A stretch of 64,000 nt of DNA, from positions 55,609 to 119,608 of the forward strand of contig NZ_JAMWZB010000015.1 of NCBI RefSeq assembly GCF_024305035.1, in the 5' to 3' direction. Each line of letters begins with the position of its first letter. The stretch's first letter is position 1. The position numbers and the translations under genes were made by a program. Of the stretch, positions 9,801-21,867 are shown piece by piece. The notes under the pieces were generated by a model. The model was not told the DNA's origin and did no database searches. It saw only the letters and a list, made by a program, of their open reading frames with translations. This DNA comes from Algoriphagus sp. Lineage in GTDB: Bacteria; Bacteroidota; Bacteroidia; Cytophagales; Cyclobacteriaceae.

Positions 9801-10760
9801 GAAAACAACCTTTTCCCTGCAAAGAATCCGTACAGAGATGAGTCAAATTACAATGTTCCTGAGGAAGCTAACTTGATCTCCGATATTATTCTGGACGATT
9901 GGACAGATGATCCACATACCAATGATTTAATTGTGAAACTGGTGAAAAACTACACCAATTCCCGTAATGAAATCAGTGGTTTGTTTAAGCGAGATCGATT
10001 TACATTAGAGGTAGGTGATGAATTACCTGCAGGTATCGTACAGCTAGCCAAAGTTTATATCGCCAAGAAGCGAAAGCTGAAGGTTGGAGATAAGATGGCG
10101 GGTCGTCACGGAAACAAGGGTATTGTCGCCAGAATCGTACGAGACGAAGACATGCCTTTCCTAGAAGACGGAACTCCAATGGATATCGTATTGAATCCAC
10201 TAGGGGTACCTTCTCGAATGAATATTGGTCAGATCTTTGAAACGGTATTGGCTTGGGCCGGGCAAAAACTAGGTAAGAAGTACGCCACCCCAATCTTCGA
10301 TGGGGCTTCCATGGAAGAAGTTGCAGCCGAACTCGATGCAGCAGGGTTACCACCTTATGGCCGTACTTACCTTTACGATGGATTAACCGGAGCGAAGTTT
10401 GACCAGCCGGTAACTGTAGGTATCGCCTACATGCTAAAACTGGGTCACCTCGTGGATGATAAAATGCACGCGAGATCTATTGGTCCATACTCCCTAATTA
10501 CCCAACAACCCTTGGGTGGTAAGGCGCAGTTTGGTGGTCAGCGATTTGGTGAGATGGAAGTGTGGGCATTGGAGGCATTTGGTGCGTCCCATGTGCTGCA
10601 GGAAATCTTGACCGTAAAGTCTGATGATGTAATCGGTAGAGCGAAAGCCTATGAGGCCATCGTAAAAGGTGAAAACCTTCCGAAGCCAAACATTCCTGAA
10701 TCATTCAATGTATTGGTTCATGAGTTGAGAGGCTTGGCTCTAGAAATTACCTTAGATTAA
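6885..10760 (+). CDS. rpoB: DNA-directed RNA polymerase subunit beta
   Basis: This is the beta subunit of RNA polymerase, 1291 residues. The start is TTG at 6885: it gives the expected Bacteroidota N-terminus [16 protein letters not shown], and an in-frame stop (TAA at 6870) excludes an earlier start. The rifampicin-binding region [33 protein letters not shown] has the sensitive-type D, H and S residues. The C-terminus carries [18 protein letters not shown]. It lies between an attenuator hairpin upstream and a small intercistronic hairpin before rpoC. Confidence 0.99.
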   Translation: MAIKNQTERKSFSSIKVVKDYPDFLDIQLQSFKDFFQLDTPAEKRRADGLFKVFSENFPISDSRENFTLEFIDYAVDPPKYSVGECIDRGLTYSVPLKAKLRLLCHDEDNEDFETIEQEVFLGNLPYMTEKGSFVINGAERVIVSQLHRSPGVFFAQSKHTNGTKLYSARIIPFKGSWIEFATDINNVMYAYIDRKKKFPVTTLLRAIGYGSDKDILDLFGLSEEVSATKTALKKAAGRKLAARVLRTWVEDFVDEDTGEVVSIDRNEVLLERDTVLTDEDIEMILDSGSKSIILHREDVNVADYSIIYNTLQKDNSNSEKEAVEVIYRQLRNTEAPDEATAREVIHSLFFSDKRYDLGEVGRYRINKKLGLDIDSDKIVLTKEDIINIVKYLIGLINSKAVVDDIDHLSNRRVRTVGEQLYSQFGVGLARMARTIRERMNVRDNEDFKPVDLINARTLSSVINSFFGTNQLSQFMDQTNPLAELTHKRRLSALGPGGLSRERAGFEVRDVHYTHYGRLCTIETPEGPNIGLISSLCVHAKVNSMGFLETPYRKVKDGKVAMQKEDIVFLTAEEEDDHNIAQANAPLDESGMFVNEKVKARFEGDFPVLDPSEISYMDVAPNQIVSVAASLIPFLEHDDANRALMGSNMQRQAVPLLKAESPIVGTGLEGKAAIDSRSLIIAEADGVVEYVDAKKITIKYDLSEDELLVNFTDEYKTYDLIKFRRTNQDTTINLTPLVLKGEKVVKGQVLVEGYSTNEGELALGKNLRVAYMPWQGYNFEDAIVISERVVREDVFTSIHVEEFQLEVRDTKRGEEELTSEIPNVSEEAVKHLDENGVISIGAEVKEGDIIIGKITPKGETDPTPEEKLLRAIFGDKAGDVKDASLKASPSLNGVVIETKLFSRPKKDKDNRAKAKAEVEKLKAKYSKDLLAIRARMINKLVTILDGKTSLGVKHKFGDEIISKGMKFNQKNIENNLFPAKNPYRDESNYNVPEEANLISDIILDDWTDDPHTNDLIVKLVKNYTNSRNEISGLFKRDRFTLEVGDELPAGIVQLAKVYIAKKRKLKVGDKMAGRHGNKGIVARIVRDEDMPFLEDGTPMDIVLNPLGVPSRMNIGQIFETVLAWAGQKLGKKYATPIFDGASMEEVAAELDAAGLPPYGRTYLYDGLTGAKFDQPVTVGIAYMLKLGHLVDDKMHARSIGPYSLITQQPLGGKAQFGGQRFGEMEVWALEAFGASHVLQEILTVKSDDVIGRAKAYEAIVKGENLPKPNIPESFNVLVHELRGLALEITLD

Positions 10761-10771
10761 ATTGGCTCAAC

Positions 10772-10790
10772 AGGGCGGTCATTCCGCCCT
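10772..10790 (+). other. Hairpin between rpoB and rpoC
   Basis: AGGGCGG (10772-10778) pairs with CCGCCCT (10784-10790) around a 5-nt loop. No T run follows, so it is not an intrinsic terminator. It may protect or set cleavage of the rpoB-rpoC mRNA (inference). Confidence 0.5.
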
Positions 10791-10810
10791 TCACATATCT
10801 TCAAAAAACT

Positions 10811-13800
10811 ATGTCGTTTAGAAAAAATAAAAAACTCAACAATGATTTTTCTAGGGTTACGATCAGTTTGGCCTCTCCAGAATCTATTCTGGATAGCTCA
10901 AATGGAGAAGTAACTCAGCCAGAGACGATAAATTACAGAACCTATAAGCCTGAAATGGGCGGTTTGTTCTGTGAGCGAATCTTTGGTCCGGTCAAAGACT
11001 GGGAATGTCATTGTGGTAAATACAAGCGCATCAGATATAAAGGAATCATCTGCGACCGTTGTGGGGTGGAAGTCACCGAGAAGAAAGTTCGCCGTGAGCG
11101 AATGGGACACATCGAGCTTGTAGTGCCTGTCGCTCATATCTGGTACTTTAAGTCCTTGCCGAATAAAATCGGTTACTTGCTTGGTTTGCCAACCAAAAAA
11201 CTGGATCAAATCGTGTATTATGAGCGATATGCGGTAGTCCAGCCGGGCATCAAAGCAGAGGAAGGAATTCAGTACCTTGATTTCTTGACCGAGGACGAAT
11301 ACTTGGACATCATGGACAAGCTTCCTAAGGAAAATCATATGCTTGATGATGATGACCCGAATAAATTCATCGCCAAAATGGGAGCCGAAGCCCTTGAGAT
11401 GCTTTTAGCTCGCTTGGACTTGGATGATCTATCCTACTCCCTTCGTCATCAGGCAGCTACGGATACTTCTCAGCAGCGTAAGGCTGAAGCCTTGAAACGA
11501 TTGAAGGTTGTAGAAGCATTCCGAGACGCAAGAACCCGTATCGAAAACCGCCCAGAGTGGATGATCGTACGAATGGTGCCTGTGATTCCACCAGAATTGA
11601 GACCTTTGGTTCCTTTGGATGGCGGACGTTTTGCGACTTCGGATTTGAATGACCTTTACCGAAGAGTAATTATCAGAAACAACCGATTGAAGCGTTTGAT
11701 TGATATCAAAGCTCCAGAGGTGATTTTGAGAAACGAAAAGCGAATGCTTCAGGAAGCGGTAGATTCACTTTTTGATAACTCAAGAAAAGTAAATGCGGTA
11801 AGATCCGATGGAAACCGAGCCCTAAAATCCCTTTCGGATATGTTGAAAGGTAAGCAGGGTCGATTCCGTCAAAACTTGTTGGGTAAGCGTGTGGATTATT
11901 CCGGTCGATCGGTGATCGTAGTAGGTCCAGAGCTGAAACTACACGAGTGTGGTCTTCCTAAGAATATGGCAGCAGAACTTTTCAAGCCTTTTATCATCAG
12001 AAAACTGATTGAAAGAGGGATTGTGAAAACCGTAAAATCTGCTAAGAAAATTGTGGACCGGAAAGATCCAGTAGTATGGGATATTTTGGAGAATGTGTTG
12101 AAAGGACATCCTGTCCTGCTTAACCGAGCCCCAACACTTCACCGATTGGGTATCCAGGCTTTCCAGCCTAAATTGATCGAAGGAAAGGCAATCCAGCTTC
12201 ATCCATTAGTTTGTACCGCGTTTAACGCTGACTTTGACGGTGACCAGATGGCGGTTCACGTTCCATTGGGACATGAAGCGATTTTGGAAGCCTCTACCTT
12301 GATGCTTTCTTCTCATAACATCCTAAACCCTGCCAATGGTGCTCCTATTACGGTACCTTCTCAGGACATGGTTTTGGGATTGTATTATGTAACCAAAGGG
12401 AAGAAATCGACAGATGAGGAGCCAGTGGCTGGAGAAGGAATGACCTTCTATTCCCAGGAGGAAGTAATTATTGCCATGAACGAGGGCAAGGTCTCCAAGC
12501 ACGCAAATATCAAATGTAAAGTTCGTGTGAAGATTGGCCCGGACGAATTTGAGGATAAAATCATCGATACCGTTGCTGGTCGCTTGATTTTTAATCAGTT
12601 CGTTCCCGATCAAGTAGGGTATGTCAATGAGCTATTAACGAAGAAAAAGCTTCAGCAAATTATTGCCGAAGTAGTGAAGGTGTGTGGTATTGCACGTACG
12701 GCTCAGTTCTTGGATGATATCAAGCATCTTGGTTTCCAAATGGCTTACCAAGGTGGGCTTTCCATGGGACTCAACGATGTAATTATTCCTGATCAAAAAG
12801 ATCCATTGGTGGCTAAAGCCAAAGAGGAAGTGGATGCAGTATGGAACAACTACCTTATGGGTCTGATTACCGACAATGAGCGTTACAACCAGGTTATTGA
12901 CATCTGGACCCGTACCAACTCCAATCTGACCAACATTTTGATGAAGCAGATGGAGGAGGATAAACAAGGGTTCAATGCCATCTATATGATGATGCACTCC
13001 GGAGCAAGAGGTTCCAGAGAGCAGATTCGACAGCTTGGAGGAATGAGAGGATTGATGGCTAAGCCACAGAAAAATCTTCAAGGTTCTGTCGGTGAAATCA
13101 TCGAAAACCCGATTCTTTCTAACTTTAAAGAAGGACTCGATGTACTCGAGTACTTTATCTCTACCCACGGTGCACGTAAAGGTCTAGCTGATACGGCATT
13201 GAAAACTGCCGATGCGGGTTATTTGACTCGACGATTGGTGGATGTGGCTCAAGACATGATTGTGACCGAAGAGGATTGCGGTACTTTAAGAGGCTTGATC
13301 GTTCAGCCATTGAAAGATAACGACGAAATCGTTGAGCCACTTTCTGAGCGAATTCTAGGACGGGTTTCCGTACATGATGTTTACGATCCGTTGACCGATG
13401 AATTAATCGTTCCAGCTGGTGTGGAGATTGGAGACGAAATCGCTAAGATGGTCGATGATTCGGCAATCGAAGAAGTGGAGATCCGTTCGGTATTGACCTG
13501 TGAGACCAGAAGAGGAGTTTGTAGCAAATGTTATGGACGAAACTTGGCTACAGGCCGAATGGTACAGGCCGGTGAATCTGTCGGTGTGATTGCCGCTCAG
13601 TCAATCGGTGAGCCAGGTACCCAGTTGACGTTGAGAACTTTCCACGTCGGGGGTACAGCTTCTAACATGGCCGTCGAAGCCAGCATCAACGCTAAGTTCG
13701 ACGGGGTGGTCGAATTTGATGAGGAATTGAGACTCATCGAAACCACCAATAAAGATGGAGAACCAGTTACCGTAGTGATGGGGAGATCTGGAGAAATCAA

Positions 13801-15121
13801 GATCAATGAACCTAAATCCGGAAAAACTTTGGTTTCAAACCATGTGCCTTATGGAGCCTTGTTGAATGTAAAGGATGGACAGAAAATTGCTAAGGGAGAT
13901 TCCCTTTGTACTTGGGATCCTTACAATGCGGTTATTATTTCCGAGTTTGACGGGAAAGTGGACTTTGAGTCTATTGTAGAAGGGGTAACTTTCAAGGAAG
14001 TAGCTGATGATCAGACAGGTTTCCGTGAGAAAGTAATCATTGAAACCAAGGATAGAACCAAGAACCCGGCGATTGTTGTAGATTATGGAGAAGATTCCAA
14101 ATCCTACAATATCCCAGTGGGAGCTCACCTTGCCGTAGAGTTAGGTGATCAGGTAAAAGCGGGTCAGATTTTGGTGAAAATTCCTCGATCTGTCGGAAAA
14201 ACCCGAGACATTACCGGTGGTCTTCCACGAGTTACCGAGTTGTTTGAGGCACGAAATCCATCCAACCCAGCAGTAGTTTCTGAAATCGACGGTGTGGTTA
14301 CCTATGGTGGGATCAAACGAGGTAATCGTGAGATCATCATCGAATCCAAGGACGGGGTGATCAAAAAATACATGGTGTCGCTTTCCAAGCACATCTTGGT
14401 TCAGGAAAATGACTTTATCCGTGCGGGTGAACCCCTTTCCGATGGAGCCATTACACCAAATGACATCTTGTCTATCAAAGGACCTACTGCGGTGCAAGAA
14501 TACTTGGTCAATGAGATTCAGGAAGTTTACCGACTTCAGGGGGTAAAAATCAACGATAAGCACATTGAGGTAATCGTTACCCAAATGATGCAAAAAGTTG
14601 AAATCCTTGATGCTGGGGACACTGGATTCTTGCAAGGACAAGTCGTGGACAAGTGGGCGTTCCGTGAGGAAAACGACAACATTCTGGATAAGAAAGTGGT
14701 CATGGATGCCGGAGATTCCTCTACTTTGAAGCCTGGGATGATTATTTCTTCCCGACGTCTTCGAGACGAAAACTCTTCCTTGAAGCGTAAGGACTTGAAG
14801 CTTGTACAGGTACGTGATGCGGAGACGGCTGTTTCTAAGCCTACTTTGCAAGGAATCACTGCAGCTTCGTTGGGTACGGAAAGCTTCATCTCGGCAGCTT
14901 CCTTCCAGGAAACTACCAAGGTGCTTTCTGAAGCCGCGATCCGAGGCAAGCGTGATGAGCTTTTGGGACTGAAAGAAAATGTAATCGTAGGACACTTGAT
15001 TCCTGCCGGAACAGGCCAGCGAAAGATCCAAAATGCGATCGTAGGTTCACAGGAAGAATACGAGAAACTTTCCGAAAATATGGAGAAGTCTTCCCGTAAA
15101 TCAAGCGAGGCGATCCTATAA
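10811..15121 (+). CDS. rpoC: DNA-directed RNA polymerase subunit beta'
   Basis: This is the catalytic beta' subunit, 1436 residues. Visible motifs in order are the N-terminal zinc finger ([13 protein letters not shown]...CDRCGVEV), the metal-binding active-site loop [15 protein letters not shown], the second zinc site ([17 protein letters not shown]), and the trigger-loop region [28 protein letters not shown] long beta-rich insertion follows the last motif, as in other Bacteroidota. The protein is intact, lies 50 bp after rpoB and is closed by a strong terminator. Confidence 0.99.
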   Translation: MSFRKNKKLNNDFSRVTISLASPESILDSSNGEVTQPETINYRTYKPEMGGLFCERIFGPVKDWECHCGKYKRIRYKGIICDRCGVEVTEKKVRRERMGHIELVVPVAHIWYFKSLPNKIGYLLGLPTKKLDQIVYYERYAVVQPGIKAEEGIQYLDFLTEDEYLDIMDKLPKENHMLDDDDPNKFIAKMGAEALEMLLARLDLDDLSYSLRHQAATDTSQQRKAEALKRLKVVEAFRDARTRIENRPEWMIVRMVPVIPPELRPLVPLDGGRFATSDLNDLYRRVIIRNNRLKRLIDIKAPEVILRNEKRMLQEAVDSLFDNSRKVNAVRSDGNRALKSLSDMLKGKQGRFRQNLLGKRVDYSGRSVIVVGPELKLHECGLPKNMAAELFKPFIIRKLIERGIVKTVKSAKKIVDRKDPVVWDILENVLKGHPVLLNRAPTLHRLGIQAFQPKLIEGKAIQLHPLVCTAFNADFDGDQMAVHVPLGHEAILEASTLMLSSHNILNPANGAPITVPSQDMVLGLYYVTKGKKSTDEEPVAGEGMTFYSQEEVIIAMNEGKVSKHANIKCKVRVKIGPDEFEDKIIDTVAGRLIFNQFVPDQVGYVNELLTKKKLQQIIAEVVKVCGIARTAQFLDDIKHLGFQMAYQGGLSMGLNDVIIPDQKDPLVAKAKEEVDAVWNNYLMGLITDNERYNQVIDIWTRTNSNLTNILMKQMEEDKQGFNAIYMMMHSGARGSREQIRQLGGMRGLMAKPQKNLQGSVGEIIENPILSNFKEGLDVLEYFISTHGARKGLADTALKTADAGYLTRRLVDVAQDMIVTEEDCGTLRGLIVQPLKDNDEIVEPLSERILGRVSVHDVYDPLTDELIVPAGVEIGDEIAKMVDDSAIEEVEIRSVLTCETRRGVCSKCYGRNLATGRMVQAGESVGVIAAQSIGEPGTQLTLRTFHVGGTASNMAVEASINAKFDGVVEFDEELRLIETTNKDGEPVTVVMGRSGEIKINEPKSGKTLVSNHVPYGALLNVKDGQKIAKGDSLCTWDPYNAVIISEFDGKVDFESIVEGVTFKEVADDQTGFREKVIIETKDRTKNPAIVVDYGEDSKSYNIPVGAHLAVELGDQVKAGQILVKIPRSVGKTRDITGGLPRVTELFEARNPSNPAVVSEIDGVVTYGGIKRGNREIIIESKDGVIKKYMVSLSKHILVQENDFIRAGEPLSDGAITPNDILSIKGPTAVQEYLVNEIQEVYRLQGVKINDKHIEVIVTQMMQKVEILDAGDTGFLQGQVVDKWAFREENDNILDKKVVMDAGDSSTLKPGMIISSRRLRDENSSLKRKDLKLVQVRDAETAVSKPTLQGITAASLGTESFISAASFQETTKVLSEAAIRGKRDELLGLKENVIVGHLIPAGTGQRKIQNAIVGSQEEYEKLSENMEKSSRKSSEAIL

Positions 15122-15141
15122 TAAAAAGTTAATCTACTATC

Positions 15142-15171
15142 AAAAGGCCTGTAGCAGTACAGGCCTTTTTT
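15142..15171 (+). terminator. Intrinsic terminator of rpoBC
   Basis: A 12-bp stem, AAAAGGCCTGTA (15142-15153) with TACAGGCCTTTT (15158-15169), has a GCAG loop and runs into T residues. Strong terminator, 21 bp after the rpoC stop. Confidence 0.9.
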
Positions 15172-15182
15172 AATCCCAGTTT

Positions 15183-15509
15183 ATGATGAGTGACGAGAAA
15201 AATCAAAACCGACCCGATCAACAGATCAACGTGGAGCTTTCAGAGGAAGTAGCTGAAGGTGTTTATTCCAATCTGGCGATGATCGCCCATTCCAATTCTG
15301 AATTTGTGATTGATTTTATCCGGTTGATGCCGGGTGTACCCAAGGCAAAAGTGAAGTCCAGGATCATTGTGACTCCGGATCATGCCAAGCGATTGCTTGC
15401 TGCACTGAAGGATAATATTGAAAAATACGAGGCTGCTTTTGGAAAGATTAATCAATCAGGAGGAGCCCCCCAGTTTCCGATTAGTTTCGGGACACCGGGA
15501 GAAGCCTAA
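15183..15509 (+). CDS. DUF3467 domain-containing protein
   Basis: This 108-residue protein belongs to the DUF3467 family, recognised by ELSEEVAEGVYSNLAMIAHSNSEFVIDFIRLMPG and the PDHAKRLLAALKDNI helix. Its function is unknown. It has no signal peptide or membrane helix, so it is probably cytoplasmic. ATG codons at 15183 and 15186 are both possible starts. It begins only 12 bp after the rpoC terminator with no room for a separate promoter of the usual kind, so it probably relies on read-through. The position after rpoC is, from memory, common in the phylum. Confidence 0.85.
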   Translation: MMSDEKNQNRPDQQINVELSEEVAEGVYSNLAMIAHSNSEFVIDFIRLMPGVPKAKVKSRIIVTPDHAKRLLAALKDNIEKYEAAFGKINQSGGAPQFPISFGTPGEA

Positions 15510-15530
15510 GAAAAATATAACTGCTTAATT

Positions 15531-15560
15531 TTGTTTAATTTATTACTTTCAATACCTTTG
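15531..15560 (+). promoter_or_regulatory. Promoter of the str operon
   Basis: TTTG (15531-15534), an 18-nt spacer and TACCTTTG (15553-15560) form a good Bacteroidota -33/-7 pair, about 48 bp upstream of rpsL. Confidence 0.7.
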
Positions 15561-15607
15561 CAGTCCAAAATTTAACAGTTTACAGGAAAACTAAATTTTA
15601 TCAGTTA

Positions 15608-16018
15608 ATGCCTACTATTCAACAGTTAGTAAGAAAAGGTAGAACTACACTGGAAACCAAATCTAAATCAAGGGCTTTGGACGCTTGTCCACAGCGTAGA
15701 GGGGTTTGTACCAGGGTGTACACTACTACCCCTAAGAAGCCAAACTCAGCGATGAGAAAAGTGGCCAGGGTGAGATTGACCAATGGAAAAGAAGTGAATG
15801 CTTACATCCCAGGTGAAGGTCATAATTTGCAAGAGCACTCGATCGTATTGATTAGAGGTGGTCGTGTGAAAGATCTACCAGGTGTGAGGTATCACATCAT
15901 CCGAGGTGCATTGGATACTGCCGGAGTAAAAGACCGTAAGCAAGGTCGCTCCAAGTACGGTGCTAAAAGACCTAAAGCAGGTAAGGGTGCTCCCGCTGCT
16001 CCAGGCAAAAAGAAATAA
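15608..16018 (+). CDS. rpsL: 30S ribosomal protein S12
   Basis: S12 sits at the decoding centre and controls accuracy. The 136-residue protein has the conserved [18 protein letters not shown] and [17 protein letters not shown] segments; both lysines whose mutation gives streptomycin resistance in other bacteria are present in the sensitive form. A lysine/proline-rich tail of about 15 residues extends past the usual end. It is the first gene of the str operon. Confidence 0.99.
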   Translation: MPTIQQLVRKGRTTLETKSKSRALDACPQRRGVCTRVYTTTPKKPNSAMRKVARVRLTNGKEVNAYIPGEGHNLQEHSIVLIRGGRVKDLPGVRYHIIRGALDTAGVKDRKQGRSKYGAKRPKAGKGAPAAPGKKK

Positions 16019-16036
16019 TCAAACACATTAGAAGAA

Positions 16037-16504
16037 ATGAGAAAAGCGAAACCAAAGAAGAGATATATTCTTCCTGATCCCAAGTTCAACGATACTTTGG
16101 TGACCAAGTTTGTGAACTGTCTGATGGTAGATGGGAAGAAGAGTATTGCTTACAAGATTTTCTACGATGCAGTAGAAAAGGTAGAATCCAAAGTAGGTGA
16201 GAATGGTCTTGAAGTTTGGAAAAAGGCGCTTAACAATATTGCTCCATCCGTAGAGGTGAAGAGTCGTAGAGTTGGTGGTGCTACATTCCAAGTTCCAATG
16301 GAAGTCCGACCCGAAAGAAAGATGGCCCTTGGAATCAAGTGGATGATCAACTACGCTCGTAAAAGAGGTGAGAAAACCATGATGGATCGTCTAGCTGGCG
16401 AAATCATCGCAGGTGCCAAAGGTGAAGGTGCTGCTGTGAAAAAGAAAGATGATACCCACAGAATGGCCGAAGCAAACAAAGCATTCTCACACTTTAGATT
16501 TTAA
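16037..16504 (+). CDS. rpsG: 30S ribosomal protein S7
   Basis: S7 nucleates assembly of the 30S head and contacts E-site tRNA. The 155 residues match the family in length, with [30 protein letters not shown] at the start and the [17 protein letters not shown] helix. It lies 18 bp after rpsL and 5 bp before fusA, so the three are co-transcribed. In E. coli S7 represses this operon; no comparable site is apparent here. Confidence 0.99.
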   Translation: MRKAKPKKRYILPDPKFNDTLVTKFVNCLMVDGKKSIAYKIFYDAVEKVESKVGENGLEVWKKALNNIAPSVEVKSRRVGGATFQVPMEVRPERKMALGIKWMINYARKRGEKTMMDRLAGEIIAGAKGEGAAVKKKDDTHRMAEANKAFSHFRF

Positions 16505-16509
16505 TTAGG

Positions 16510-18633
16510 ATGGCAAAAAGAGATTTAAAATTTACCAGAAATATCGGTATCGCCGCTCACATTGATGCCGGTAAAACGACTACCACAGAGCGGATCCTTT
16601 TTTACTCTGGTGTTTCACACAAAATCGGTGAGGTGCACGATGGTGCAGCTACCATGGACTGGATGGCTCAAGAGCAGGAGCGAGGAATCACGATTACCTC
16701 GGCTGCGACGACCGTATTCTGGAACTACAGAGATCAAAAATATCAAATCAACATCATCGATACCCCAGGACACGTGGACTTTACTGTAGAAGTAAACCGC
16801 TCACTCCGGGTATTGGATGGATTGGTTTTCCTGTTCAGTGCTGTGGACGGTGTTGAACCACAGTCTGAGACCAACTGGCGATTAGCTGATAATTACAAAG
16901 TAGCCCGTATCGGGTTTGTAAATAAAATGGACCGTGCCGGTGCAAACTTCCTAGAGGTTTGTAAGCAGGTGAAGGAGATGCTTGGCAGCTATGCAGTGCC
17001 TTTGCAAATCCCAATCGGGTCTGAAGATAAATTCAAAGGGGTAGTTGATTTGATCAACAACCGTGGAATTGTCTGGAATGAAGAGGACATGGGGATGACC
17101 TTTGAGGTAGTTCCTATTCCAGAAGACTTGAAAGAAGAGGCTGCGCAGTGGAGAGAGCATTTGCTTGAGGCTGTAGCTGATTACGATGAGTCTTTGATGG
17201 AGAAGTTTTTTGATGATCCAGACTCGATTACTGAAGAAGAGATTTTGAATGCGTTGAGACAGGCGACCATCGACATGAAAATTGTCCCTATGGTATGCGG
17301 TTCCTCATTCAAAAATAAAGGAGTTCAGACCATGCTTGACTTGGTGATGGAGTTGCTTCCATCTCCAATGGATAAAGATGATATCATCGGACATGATCTC
17401 AATGACGAGGAAAAAGAAATCAGAATTGCTCCAAATGAAGATGAGCCATTTGCTGGTTTGGCTTTCAAAATTGCAACTGACCCATTTGTAGGCCGATTGT
17501 GTTTCGTAAGAGCCTATTCAGGTAAATTGGATTCCGGTTCCTATGTATTCAATAGCCGATCCGGTAATAAGGAGCGGATATCCCGCGTATTCCAAATGCA
17601 CGCCAATAAGCAAAATCAAATTGATGCGCTTAGAGCTGGAGATATTGGAGCAGTTGTTGGATTTAAAGACATTAAAACAGGGGATACCCTTTGCGACGAA
17701 AAGCGTAAAGTAGTCCTTGAATCCATGGTATTCCCTGAGCCGGTTATTGGTTATGCAATTGAGCCTAAAACTCAGGCGGATGTTGATAAACTAGGAATGG
17801 CGATCGCCAAATTGGTAGAAGAAGATCCAACCCTTCAAGTAAATACTGATCATGAAACAGGGCAGACCATCTTGAGAGGTATGGGTGAGCTTCACCTGGA
17901 TATCATCATCGACCGATTGAAGCGTGAATTCAAAGTTGAGATCAATCAAGGTGCTCCTCAGGTGGCTTACAAAGAAGCTTTATTTGGTTCAGTAGAACAT
18001 AAGGAAGTTTACAAAAAGCAAACTGGTGGTAAAGGTAAATTTGCCGATATCGTATTTGAACTTGGACCTAAAGATCCAGATCCTGAGACCGGAGAAATCA
18101 AGCCAGGTCTTGATTTTGTGAATGGTATCGTAGGTGGGGTAATTCCAAAAGAATTCATTCCTTCCATTCAGAAAGGTTTCGCAGAAGCGATGAAAAATGG
18201 GCCTTTGGCAGGATATCCGATTGAATCGATGAAAGTTCGTCTTTTCCACGGTTCCTTCCACGACGTCGATTCAGATGCGCTTTCTTTCGAATTGGCAGCT
18301 AGAATTGGTTTCAAAGAAGCCGCTAAGAAGTGTAAGCCACAATTGCTTGAGCCAATCATGTCAGTAGATGTGGTTTCTCCTGATGAATATACTGGTCCAA
18401 TCACCGGTGACTTGAACCGTCGAAGAGGATTGATGAAGGGAATGGATACCAAAGGTACTTCTTCTGTCATCAAGGCGGCTGTTCCTTTGTCTGAGTTGTT
18501 TGGATACATTACCGACTTGAGAACCATCTCTTCGGGTAGAGCTACAGCTTCTTTGACATTCTCTCACTATGAGCCCGTGCCAAATAACATAGCGGAGACT
18601 GTAATTGCTAACGTAAAAGGTCAGAAAGACTAA
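16510..18633 (+). CDS. fusA: Elongation factor G
   Basis: This is the translocation GTPase, 707 residues. The P-loop AHIDAGKT is at about residues 16-23, followed by the switch II motif DTPGHVDF and NKMD; domains II to V follow in normal order, with [18 protein letters not shown] in domain III and the RRRGLMKGM loop near the C-terminus. It lies in the str operon between rpsG and rpsJ. Many Bacteroidota have a second EF-G elsewhere; this one, in the ribosomal operon, is the probable housekeeping copy. Confidence 0.99.
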   Translation: MAKRDLKFTRNIGIAAHIDAGKTTTTERILFYSGVSHKIGEVHDGAATMDWMAQEQERGITITSAATTVFWNYRDQKYQINIIDTPGHVDFTVEVNRSLRVLDGLVFLFSAVDGVEPQSETNWRLADNYKVARIGFVNKMDRAGANFLEVCKQVKEMLGSYAVPLQIPIGSEDKFKGVVDLINNRGIVWNEEDMGMTFEVVPIPEDLKEEAAQWREHLLEAVADYDESLMEKFFDDPDSITEEEILNALRQATIDMKIVPMVCGSSFKNKGVQTMLDLVMELLPSPMDKDDIIGHDLNDEEKEIRIAPNEDEPFAGLAFKIATDPFVGRLCFVRAYSGKLDSGSYVFNSRSGNKERISRVFQMHANKQNQIDALRAGDIGAVVGFKDIKTGDTLCDEKRKVVLESMVFPEPVIGYAIEPKTQADVDKLGMAIAKLVEEDPTLQVNTDHETGQTILRGMGELHLDIIIDRLKREFKVEINQGAPQVAYKEALFGSVEHKEVYKKQTGGKGKFADIVFELGPKDPDPETGEIKPGLDFVNGIVGGVIPKEFIPSIQKGFAEAMKNGPLAGYPIESMKVRLFHGSFHDVDSDALSFELAARIGFKEAAKKCKPQLLEPIMSVDVVSPDEYTGPITGDLNRRRGLMKGMDTKGTSSVIKAAVPLSELFGYITDLRTISSGRATASLTFSHYEPVPNNIAETVIANVKGQKD

Positions 18634-18645
18634 TCAATATTTGCG

Positions 18646-18951
18646 ATGAATCAGAAAATCAGAATAAAATTAAAATCATACGATCATAGCCTGGTGGATA
18701 AGTCATCAGAGAAGATCGTGAAAGCTGTAAAGGCTACCGGTGCTGTTGTTGTCGGTCCGATTCCTTTGCCTACCAAAAAAGAGAAGTTTACGGTGTTGAA
18801 ATCCCCACACGTTAACAAGAAGGCAAGAGATCAGTATCAGCTTTGTACTTACAAGCGATTGGTTGACATTTACTCCAATTCTTCCAAGACAGTGGACGCG
18901 TTGATGAAAATCGAACTTCCCAGTGGTGTAGATGTAGAAATTAAGGTCTGA
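18646..18951 (+). CDS. rpsJ: 30S ribosomal protein S10
   Basis: S10 belongs to the 30S head and, as NusE, joins NusB in antitermination. The 101-residue protein begins [20 protein letters not shown] and contains the loop [29 protein letters not shown]. Here it ends the str operon, 12 bp after fusA and before a strong terminator, and does not head the S10 operon as in E. coli. Confidence 0.99.
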   Translation: MNQKIRIKLKSYDHSLVDKSSEKIVKAVKATGAVVVGPIPLPTKKEKFTVLKSPHVNKKARDQYQLCTYKRLVDIYSNSSKTVDALMKIELPSGVDVEIKV

Positions 18952-18974
18952 TCTGACCTGAAACCAACAGATTT

Positions 18975-19010
18975 AAAAGACCTGTATTTTCAATGCAGGT
19001 CTTTTGTTTT
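18975..19010 (+). terminator. Intrinsic terminator of the str operon
   Basis: AAAAGACCTGTA (18975-18986) pairs with TGCAGGTCTTTT (18994-19005), with one G-T pair and a 7-nt loop, followed by GTTTT. It separates the str operon from the rplC cluster. Confidence 0.88.
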
Positions 19011-19094
19011 GCCTTGAATCGATCAAAGGAATCAACTTTTGGAGGGATTGAGGGTCAATTATTTTCTAAATGTTTGAAAATATAGGAGTTGCCA

Positions 19095-19125
19095 TTTGTT
19101 GCAGAATTTTATTTCAGTAACTTTG
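19095..19125 (+). promoter_or_regulatory. Promoter of the rplC-rplQ cluster
   Basis: TTTG (19095-19098), a 19-nt spacer and TAACTTTG (19118-19125) match the Bacteroidota consensus. The predicted leader is about 55-60 nt. It is the only clear strong promoter for the head of the 14-kb ribosomal cluster. Confidence 0.75.
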
Positions 19126-19188
19126 CAGTCCTTAAAAAGGGCCCCTTGCACATAATTGCTTGTGGGTTATCAAATTATCTTATAAAAG

Positions 19189-19821
19189 ATGTCTGGTATA
19201 ATTGGAAAAAAAGTAGGAATGACTAGCATTTTTAGTGCCGATGGACGTAATGTCGCATGCACGCTAATAGAAGCTGGTCCTTGCGTAGTGACGCAAGTAA
19301 AAAACGTTGAAACAGACGGGTACAACGCAGTGCAGTTGGGATTCGGTGAGCGGAAGGAGAAAAACACTCCTAAGCCATTGATCGGCCATTTCAAAAAGGC
19401 CGGGACTACGCCCAAGCATAAAGTTGTTGAGTTTCGTGATTTCCGGGTCGAATTTGAAGGCCAGGTAGATCTCGGAGCTACGGTGAAGGCCGGAGAGGTA
19501 TTTATCGAGGGAGACTTCGTGGATGCGATCGGTACTTCAAAAGGTAAAGGCTTCCAGGGTGTAGTGAAGCGTCATGGTTTTGGTGGAGTGGGAGGACAAA
19601 CTCACGGTCAGCACAACAGACAGAGACACCCAGGTTCCATTGGTGCTTGTTCTTGGCCATCCCGAGTATTCAAGGGTATGAGAATGGCTGGAAGAACCGG
19701 TGGTGACAGAGTGAAAGTATTGAACCTCAGAGTATTGAAAATTTACGCTGAGCAAAATCTCCTTCTGGTGTCCGGTTCAGTACCAGGTCCAAAAAATTCT
19801 TATGTCATTCTAGAGAAGTAA
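19189..19821 (+). CDS. rplC: 50S ribosomal protein L3
   Basis: L3 is an early-assembly protein whose loop reaches the peptidyl transferase centre. The 210 residues start [15 protein letters not shown] and include the signature [32 protein letters not shown]. It is the first gene of the S10-spc-alpha cluster in this genome because rpsJ lies in the str operon. It is followed 3 bp later by rplD. Confidence 0.99.
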   Translation: MSGIIGKKVGMTSIFSADGRNVACTLIEAGPCVVTQVKNVETDGYNAVQLGFGERKEKNTPKPLIGHFKKAGTTPKHKVVEFRDFRVEFEGQVDLGATVKAGEVFIEGDFVDAIGTSKGKGFQGVVKRHGFGGVGGQTHGQHNRQRHPGSIGACSWPSRVFKGMRMAGRTGGDRVKVLNLRVLKIYAEQNLLLVSGSVPGPKNSYVILEK

Positions 19822-19824
19822 GCC

Positions 19825-20454
19825 ATGGAATTAGCAGTAATTAATCAAAAAGGAGAAGACACCGGAAGAAAGGTGCAGCTGTCAGAAGAGATCTTTGGGA
19901 TCGTACCGAATGACAATGCAATCTATCTGGATGTAAAACAGTACTTGGCTAATCAGAGACAAGGTACTCATAAGTCAAAGGAAAGAAATGAAATAGCTGG
20001 ATCTACTAAGAAGATCAAAAAGCAAAAAGGTACCGGTGGTGCCCGTGCTGGATCGATTAAGTCCCCGCTATTCAGAGGTGGAGGTAGAGTTTTTGGTCCA
20101 AAGCCAAGAGACTATTCCTTCAAATTGAATAAAAAGTTAAAACAACTTGCTAGAAAATCCGCACTTTCTTACAAAGTGAAGGACAATTGCTTGTCGATTT
20201 TAGAAAACATCTCGTTTGATGCGCCTAAGACCAAAAGCTATCTGGCATTGCTTAATGGATTAGCGCTATCCGATAAGAAGACGCTTTTGGTACTTCCTGA
20301 AGACAACAAAAACGTTTACCTATCCAGCAGAAACCTTCCTAAGGCAAAAGTTGTGACTGTGAATGATGTGAATACTTATCAGTTGCTCAATGCAGACCAT
20401 TTGGTTCTTTGCGAAGAGTCGGTAAGTAAATTGGAAACCATTTTATCGAAATAA
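19825..20454 (+). CDS. rplD: 50S ribosomal protein L4
   Basis: L4 lines the exit tunnel. The 209 residues have the long tunnel loop around [43 protein letters not shown] and the globular domain that binds 23S rRNA. In E. coli L4 represses the S10 operon; whether it does so here is not shown. Only a few bases separate it from both rplC and rplW. Confidence 0.98.
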   Translation: MELAVINQKGEDTGRKVQLSEEIFGIVPNDNAIYLDVKQYLANQRQGTHKSKERNEIAGSTKKIKKQKGTGGARAGSIKSPLFRGGGRVFGPKPRDYSFKLNKKLKQLARKSALSYKVKDNCLSILENISFDAPKTKSYLALLNGLALSDKKTLLVLPEDNKNVYLSSRNLPKAKVVTVNDVNTYQLLNADHLVLCEESVSKLETILSK

Positions 20455-20458
20455 GACA

Positions 20459-20746
20459 ATGGATATTCTAAAGCAGCCTTTAATTACAGAGAAGATTTCT
20501 GCCATGAACGAAAAAGGCGTTTATGGGTTCGTCGTGGAGAAAACCGCAAAGAAACCAGAAATCAAGAATGCTGTAGAAAAAGCATACGGTGTGAAAGTGG
20601 TTTCAGTAAGAACCATGAGATATGCTGCCAAGCATAAGACAAGATACACCAAAGCAAAAATCGTATCAGGCTTCACCAATGCTTTCAAAAAAGCAATCGT
20701 GCAGGTAGCTGACGGTGAGGTAATTGATTTTTACGGAGAAATTTAA
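20459..20746 (+). CDS. rplW: 50S ribosomal protein L23
   Basis: L23 lies at the tunnel exit and docks trigger factor and SRP. The 95-residue protein has MDILKQPLITEKISAMNEKGVYGFVVEKTAKKPEIKNAVEKAYGVKVVSVRTM, the usual ferredoxin-like fold with a lysine-rich loop. It lies between rplD (4 bp) and rplB (13 bp). Confidence 0.98.
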   Translation: MDILKQPLITEKISAMNEKGVYGFVVEKTAKKPEIKNAVEKAYGVKVVSVRTMRYAAKHKTRYTKAKIVSGFTNAFKKAIVQVADGEVIDFYGEI

Positions 20747-20759
20747 TTGAATCAATATC

Positions 20760-21584
20760 ATGGCAATTAAAAAATTAAAGCCTGTAACTCCAGGAACAAG
20801 ATTCAGAGTGGCTCCGGCCTTTGACGAGATTACTGCGTCAAAACCAGAGAAATCACTTCTTGCTCCTATCAAGAAGTCAGGTGGTAGAAATAATGATGGC
20901 AAAATGACTGCTCGCTACATCGGTGGTGGTCATAAGCGAAGACTCAGAATTGTAGACTTCAAGCGAAACAAGTTTGGTGTGCCGGCGACCGTTAAGTCGA
21001 TCGAATACGATCCAAACAGAACTGCACGTCTTGCCCTGCTTTATTATGCAGACGGTGCAAAAGCCTACATTATCGCCCCGGAAGGTTTGCAAGCAGGTCA
21101 AACAGTGATTTCCGGTGAGCAAGTTGCCCCAGAAGTGGGTAACGCGATGCCTTTGAAAAATATCCCCATGGGTACTATCGTACACTGTGTGGAGTTGAAG
21201 CCTGGTAAAGGTGCAGCAATGGTAAGAAGTGCTGGCGGGTATGCGCAGATTGTAGCTCGTGAGGGCAAATACGTAACGATCAAGCTTCCTTCTGGAGAAA
21301 TGCGTATGGTATTAGGAGTTTGTATGGCAACCATCGGTACCGTTTCCAATGGAGATCATATGAATGTGGTATTGGGTAAAGCTGGCCGTAAGCGTTGGTT
21401 AGGAGTGAGACCTCGAGTAAGGGGTGTAGCTATGAACCCAGTCGATCACCCGATGGGTGGTGGTGAAGGACGTTCTTCCGGAGGTCATCCAAGATCCAGA
21501 AATGGTCTATTGGCTAAAGGAAAGAAAACCCGCTCTCCTAAAAAGTATTCAAACAAGTTCATCGTCAGCAAAAGATCTAAATAA
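20760..21584 (+). CDS. rplB: 50S ribosomal protein L2
   Basis: L2 is needed for subunit joining and peptidyl transfer. The 274 residues include the C-terminal signature [24 protein letters not shown], whose histidine at the peptidyl transferase centre is conserved. The length is normal. It is 2 bp from rpsS, in the standard order rplW-rplB-rpsS. Confidence 0.99.
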   Translation: MAIKKLKPVTPGTRFRVAPAFDEITASKPEKSLLAPIKKSGGRNNDGKMTARYIGGGHKRRLRIVDFKRNKFGVPATVKSIEYDPNRTARLALLYYADGAKAYIIAPEGLQAGQTVISGEQVAPEVGNAMPLKNIPMGTIVHCVELKPGKGAAMVRSAGGYAQIVAREGKYVTIKLPSGEMRMVLGVCMATIGTVSNGDHMNVVLGKAGRKRWLGVRPRVRGVAMNPVDHPMGGGEGRSSGGHPRSRNGLLAKGKKTRSPKKYSNKFIVSKRSK

Positions 21585-21586
21585 TT

Positions 21587-21865
21587 ATGGCACGTTCATT
21601 AAAAAAAGGTCCTTATATCGAGCATCACCTGTTGAAAAAGGTAGATGTAATGAACGAGTCCGGCAAGAAATCCGTGATCAAGACTTGGTCAAGAAGATCG
21701 ATGATTTCTCCAGATTTCGTAGGACATACCTTCGCTGTGCATAACGGAAATAAATTCATCCCGGTATTCGTAACAGACAACATGGTAGGTCACAAGCTAG
21801 GTGAATTTGCTCCTACCAGAAATTTCAGAGGCCACATTGCCAAAAAAGATAAAGGAAAGAGATAA
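21587..21865 (+). CDS. rpsS: 30S ribosomal protein S19
   Basis: S19 is in the 30S head next to S13 and contacts 23S rRNA through a bridge. The 92 residues start [19 protein letters not shown] and include the signature [35 protein letters not shown]. The next gene, rplV, follows after 2 bp. Confidence 0.99.
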   Translation: MARSLKKGPYIEHHLLKKVDVMNESGKKSVIKTWSRRSMISPDFVGHTFAVHNGNKFIPVFVTDNMVGHKLGEFAPTRNFRGHIAKKDKGKR

Positions 21866-21867
21866 TC

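Noticed and set aside
14141..15031. 296-residue open frame on the minus strand inside rpoC, and similar long antisense frames in rpoB, eno and mdh
   Set aside because: They lie opposite highly conserved coding sequence, show no recognisable family, and are by-products of codon use.
19126..19188. Structured L4-type autoregulatory leader before rplC
   Set aside because: Only short, interrupted pairing (CACA/TGTG around 19149-19164) can be drawn; not enough to claim a regulator.
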